Positions 13,373 through 15,644 of a stretch of 15,644 bases of DNA are shown piece after piece. Each line of letters opens with the position of its first letter. Within the stretch, counting starts at the first letter, position 1. The notes below the pieces were generated by a model that was not told where the DNA came from, made no database searches, and was given only the letters and a program-made list of their open reading frames with translations. The translations under genes and the position numbers were made by a program. The stretch is from Synergistales bacterium (lineage in GTDB: Bacteria > Synergistota > Synergistia > Synergistales > Synergistaceae): contig BOCB01000039.1 of the NCBI GenBank assembly GCA_026002695.1, positions 1 to 15,644 on the forward strand, in the 5' to 3' direction.

Positions 13373-14557
13373 CTATCTTTTGGTGAACGCGCTCTCTATC
13401 CGCGTCAAACCCTCTTCGAGCTGGCTCTTGGGGCAGCCGATGTTGAGCCTCGCGAAGCCGTCGCCCTCAGCGCCGAAGTTTATCCCCGCGTTCAGCGCCA
13501 CGCCTGCGTCCTCGACCAACACCCTCTGAAGCTCTTTATTGCCGAGCCCGTAATCACGGAAGTCGAGCCAGAATACATACGTCCCCTCCGGGTGGCGCAG
13601 CTTTATCCTCGGCGTCCTCTCCTTCAGGAAATTCTCGACGAACGCGCGGCTCTTTTCGAGATATGTCACTAACTGATCGCACCACGGCGCGCACTTTTCG
13701 TAAGCCGTTTCAAGACCGACCATACCCACCGCGCTGACGCTGTGCGCGTGCAGAGCCTTGGACGCCTTCCTCATGCGCGACCTCATCTTGGCGTCACGCG
13801 CTATCCACGCGGACGCGTACAGCCCCGCCATGTTGAACGTCTTGCTCGGCGCGACGAACGTCACCAAGAACGGCTCTATCTCAGGCGCAACGCTCCCGAT
13901 GGGCATATGTTTCGCGTCGCTGTACACTATGTCCTGATGTATGTCGTCGGACAGGACAATGATCCCGCGGCGCGCGCATATCTCCGCGAGGCGCAGCAGC
14001 TCGTCCTTGCGCCAGACGCGGGCCACGGGATTATGCGGGCTGCACATTATCAGCATCTTGACCTTCGAGCCCTGTCGCGTTATTAACTTCTCAAAGCCCT
14101 CGAAATCGATTCGCCAGCCGTCCTCGGTCTCAATCAGATGGTTTTCGGCGACAATTCTGTTATTCAGCTTCACAATATTAAAAAATTGCGGGTACACCGG
14201 CGTCTGAATAATTATCTCGTCGCCTGGCTCGGTGAACTCCAACACCGCCGAGATCAGCCCGATTATAACTCCCGGCGTGAATCCCCCGACGTCCTTCGCG
14301 CTCACGTCCCAGCCGTGACGCGTCCTCTGCCAGTTCGCGGCGGCCTCGCGCGCGCGTTCCGTAAATTTGTGATAGCCGAAAACACCCTCATCCGCGCGTT
14401 TATGCAGCGCGTCCAATATCTCCGGCGCGGCCTTGAAATCCATGTCCGCCACCCAGAACGGGAGAAGCCCCGCCTTGCCGAACATATCCTCCGTGTCGTC
14501 CCACTTCTCGCAATCAGTGCCAAGCCTGTTCACAGGCGCGTCGAAATCGTAAGTCAT
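13373..14557 (-). CDS. PatB/MalY-type PLP-dependent C-S lyase (cystathionine beta-lyase-like aminotransferase fold)
   Basis: Fold-type I PLP enzyme of 394 residues in the MalY/PatB group, which mainly cleave cystathionine or Cys S-conjugates to pyruvate, ammonia and a thiol. Visible features are PFWVADMDF (33-41), GYHKF (61-65), GFTPGVI (92-98), SPHNPVARVW (173-182; most relatives have Gly for Ala179), LSDDIHQD (202-209) and the PLP lysine Lys239 in APSKTFNMAG. A C-terminal ARLNIGCP supplies the carboxylate-binding Arg. The start is the ATG at 14557: GGGAGG lies just upstream and would be inside the coding region if the ATG at 14572 were used. It follows the glycyl-radical gene after a repeat-rich 99-base gap and precedes the FAH gene. 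Transaminase or racemase-like activity is possible. Confidence 0.9.
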   Translation of the reverse strand: MTYDFDAPVNRLGTDCEKWDDTEDMFGKAGLLPFWVADMDFKAAPEILDALHKRADEGVFGYHKFTERAREAAANWQRTRHGWDVSAKDVGGFTPGVIIGLISAVLEFTEPGDEIIIQTPVYPQFFNIVKLNNRIVAENHLIETEDGWRIDFEGFEKLITRQGSKVKMLIMCSPHNPVARVWRKDELLRLAEICARRGIIVLSDDIHQDIVYSDAKHMPIGSVAPEIEPFLVTFVAPSKTFNMAGLYASAWIARDAKMRSRMRKASKALHAHSVSAVGMVGLETAYEKCAPWCDQLVTYLEKSRAFVENFLKERTPRIKLRHPEGTYVFWLDFRDYGLGNKELQRVLVEDAGVALNAGINFGAEGDGFARLNIGCPKSQLEEGLTRIESAFTKR

Positions 14558-14594
14558 AAGTCCTCCCAACAAACATTAAGGCAAATATTAAACC

Positions 14595-14641
14595 GTGGGG
14601 GCTGTTCGCCCACACACCCCCAACAAGGGTTATCACCCTTG
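14595..14641. repeat. Two hairpins between the glycyl-radical enzyme and patB-like genes
   Basis: CAAGGGT (14624-14630) pairs with ACCCTTG (14635-14641) around TATC. GTGGG (14595-14599) pairs with CCCAC (14609-14613). GGGGG/CCCCC at 14597-14601 and 14617-14621 offers an alternative fold. No T-run follows on the minus strand, so this is more like an interspersed palindromic element than a standard terminator, though it could attenuate readthrough. Confidence 0.55.
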
Positions 14642-14656
14642 ACCCTTATTCAAAAT

Positions 14657-15644
14657 TCAAATTACTTCCTGCGCTGTGCGGGCGATTATCTCCTCCTGAT
14701 GATACATGTCAAGATCGACGAAATAATCGCTGTATCCGGCCACCCTCACCAAGAGACCCCTGTGCGCGTCCGGCGCTTTCTGCGCCTCGCGCAAAGTCTC
14801 CTCGTCAACCACGTTGAACTGTATATGGTGTCCGCCGAGCTTGAAATAAGTACGCACCAAGTTTACAATTCCGTCTATGCCCTCCTCGCCGGCGAAAACC
14901 GACGGGAGGAAACGCTGATTCAGCAACGTGCCGCCTGACTTCACCTGATCCATCTTGCCGAGCGAATTGACCACAGCCGTCGGGCCGTTGCGGTCCGCCC
15001 CGTGGCTCGGCGATGTCCCGTCGGAGATGGGCGTTCCCTTAAAGCGCCCGTTCGGCGTCGCGGCCGTCATCTTGCCGAAATAGTTGTGGCACGTCGTAGA
15101 GAGCATGTTTATGTGATAAGTCGGCCCGAGTATGCTGCGCCGCCCGTCTATGGCATTGTACAGGCTTTCGTATACGCCGCGCATTATGTCGTCGGCGTAA
15201 TCGTCGTCGTTGCCGTAGAAGGGCGTCTTGTTCCATATTGACAGGCGCAGCGCCTCATTCCCCTCCCAGTTTTTGTTGCAGGCGCCGACGAGCTCGCTGA
15301 GCGAGACCTTCCTATCCTCGAAGACGTGCTTCTTTATCGCCGAGAGGCTGTCCGTCGTCGTGCCTATGCCGGTACACTGTATATAGTCGCTGTTGTAGCG
15401 AGGGCCGCCGTTGTAGTAGTCCTTGCCGTTCCGCACGCAGTCGCGTATCAGGACCGAGAGGAACGTCGCGGGGAAGAACTCGGCGTAACGAGCGCGCAGA
15501 TAGTTGTCAACCTCTATCTTGGCGGTTACTACGTAGTCGAGCTGCTTCTCGAACGCGGAGTAGAGGTCGCCGAACGTCTTGAACGTCGAAGCGTCGCCCG
15601 TCTCCAAGCCGATTCGCTGCCCCGTCATAGGATCGACGCCGTTG
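14657..15644 (-). CDS. Glycyl-radical enzyme, C-terminal part (PFL2/HypD type), N-terminus outside window
   Basis: Only the C-terminal ~328 residues are inside the window; the frame is open at 15643. It begins with NGVDPMTG and ends with the glycyl-radical domain RVAGYSDYF, the radical-bearing Gly (codon about 14735-14737) lying 25 residues from the C-terminus, as expected. TPISDGTSPSHGADRNGPTA and SGGTLLNQRFLP are typical of PFL2-like enzymes, which include trans-4-hydroxyproline dehydratase (HypD), choline and glycerol lyases/dehydratases and isethionate lyases. The tail wording (YSDYFVDL, QEEIIART) looks most HypD-like to me. The Cys-x-Glu active site that would decide the class is upstream of the window. 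No radical-SAM activase and no proC lies downstream; PatB/MalY follows. Family is certain, substrate is not. Confidence 0.88.
   Translation of the reverse strand, partial: NGVDPMTGQRIGLETGDASTFKTFGDLYSAFEKQLDYVVTAKIEVDNYLRARYAEFFPATFLSVLIRDCVRNGKDYYNGGPRYNSDYIQCTGIGTTTDSLSAIKKHVFEDRKVSLSELVGACNKNWEGNEALRLSIWNKTPFYGNDDDYADDIMRGVYESLYNAIDGRRSILGPTYHINMLSTTCHNYFGKMTAATPNGRFKGTPISDGTSPSHGADRNGPTAVVNSLGKMDQVKSGGTLLNQRFLPSVFAGEEGIDGIVNLVRTYFKLGGHHIQFNVVDEETLREAQKAPDAHRGLLVRVAGYSDYFVDLDMYHQEEIIARTAQEVI

Overview
The window looks like the chromosome of a strictly anaerobic, fairly GC-rich bacterium. Nearly every protein is an oxygen-sensitive iron-sulfur, flavin or glycyl-radical enzyme, and there are no quinone, cytochrome or membrane-anchor genes. 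I cannot fix the phylum from sequence alone. A fermentative Synergistota- or Clostridia-like gut or digester organism would fit, but that is a guess. All recognisable genes lie on the minus strand, so the window is described here in transcription order, from high to low coordinates.

Region 15644-12533 is the metabolic flank. It holds the C-terminal half of a glycyl-radical enzyme of the PFL2/HypD type, a PatB/MalY-type PLP C-S lyase and a fumarylacetoacetate-hydrolase-family protein. Region 12520-12045 holds a good sigma70-type promoter, a small single-cluster ferredoxin, a tRNA with a CAU anticodon (acceptor stem favours tRNA-Ile2) and a perfect 22-bp terminator hairpin.

Region 11904-1963 is the centrepiece: ten closely packed, often overlapping genes, hdrB-hdrC-hdrA-flxD-flxC-flxB-flxA-frdB-like-frdA-like-mdh. 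The first seven encode an HdrABC-FlxABCD complex, the NADH-linked flavin-based electron-bifurcating heterodisulfide-reductase type known from Desulfovibrio and relatives. The next two encode a soluble fumarate-reductase-like flavoprotein and its iron-sulfur partner. The last encodes an LDH-fold dehydrogenase whose specificity residue is Arg, which predicts malate dehydrogenase. Read together, the operon suggests an anchorless, cytoplasmic NADH-dependent fumarate-reducing machine. NADH oxidation at FlxA and bifurcation at HdrA would reduce ferredoxin and feed fumarate reduction to succinate, directly through FrdB or through a dithiol/disulfide made at HdrB. The malate dehydrogenase would supply malate/fumarate from oxaloacetate. 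No fumarase and no DsrC are in the window. I regard this operon as the candidate undescribed system.

Region 1962-1 holds an inosine/uridine-preferring nucleoside hydrolase, then an AmmeMemoRadiSam protein B (MEMO1 family) with an apparent N-terminal export signal, which runs off the window edge. Short GC-rich palindromic repeats of a GGGCGGCAnnnTGCCGCCC type sit between genes, between hdrC and hdrA, and apparently inside the start regions of the last two genes.
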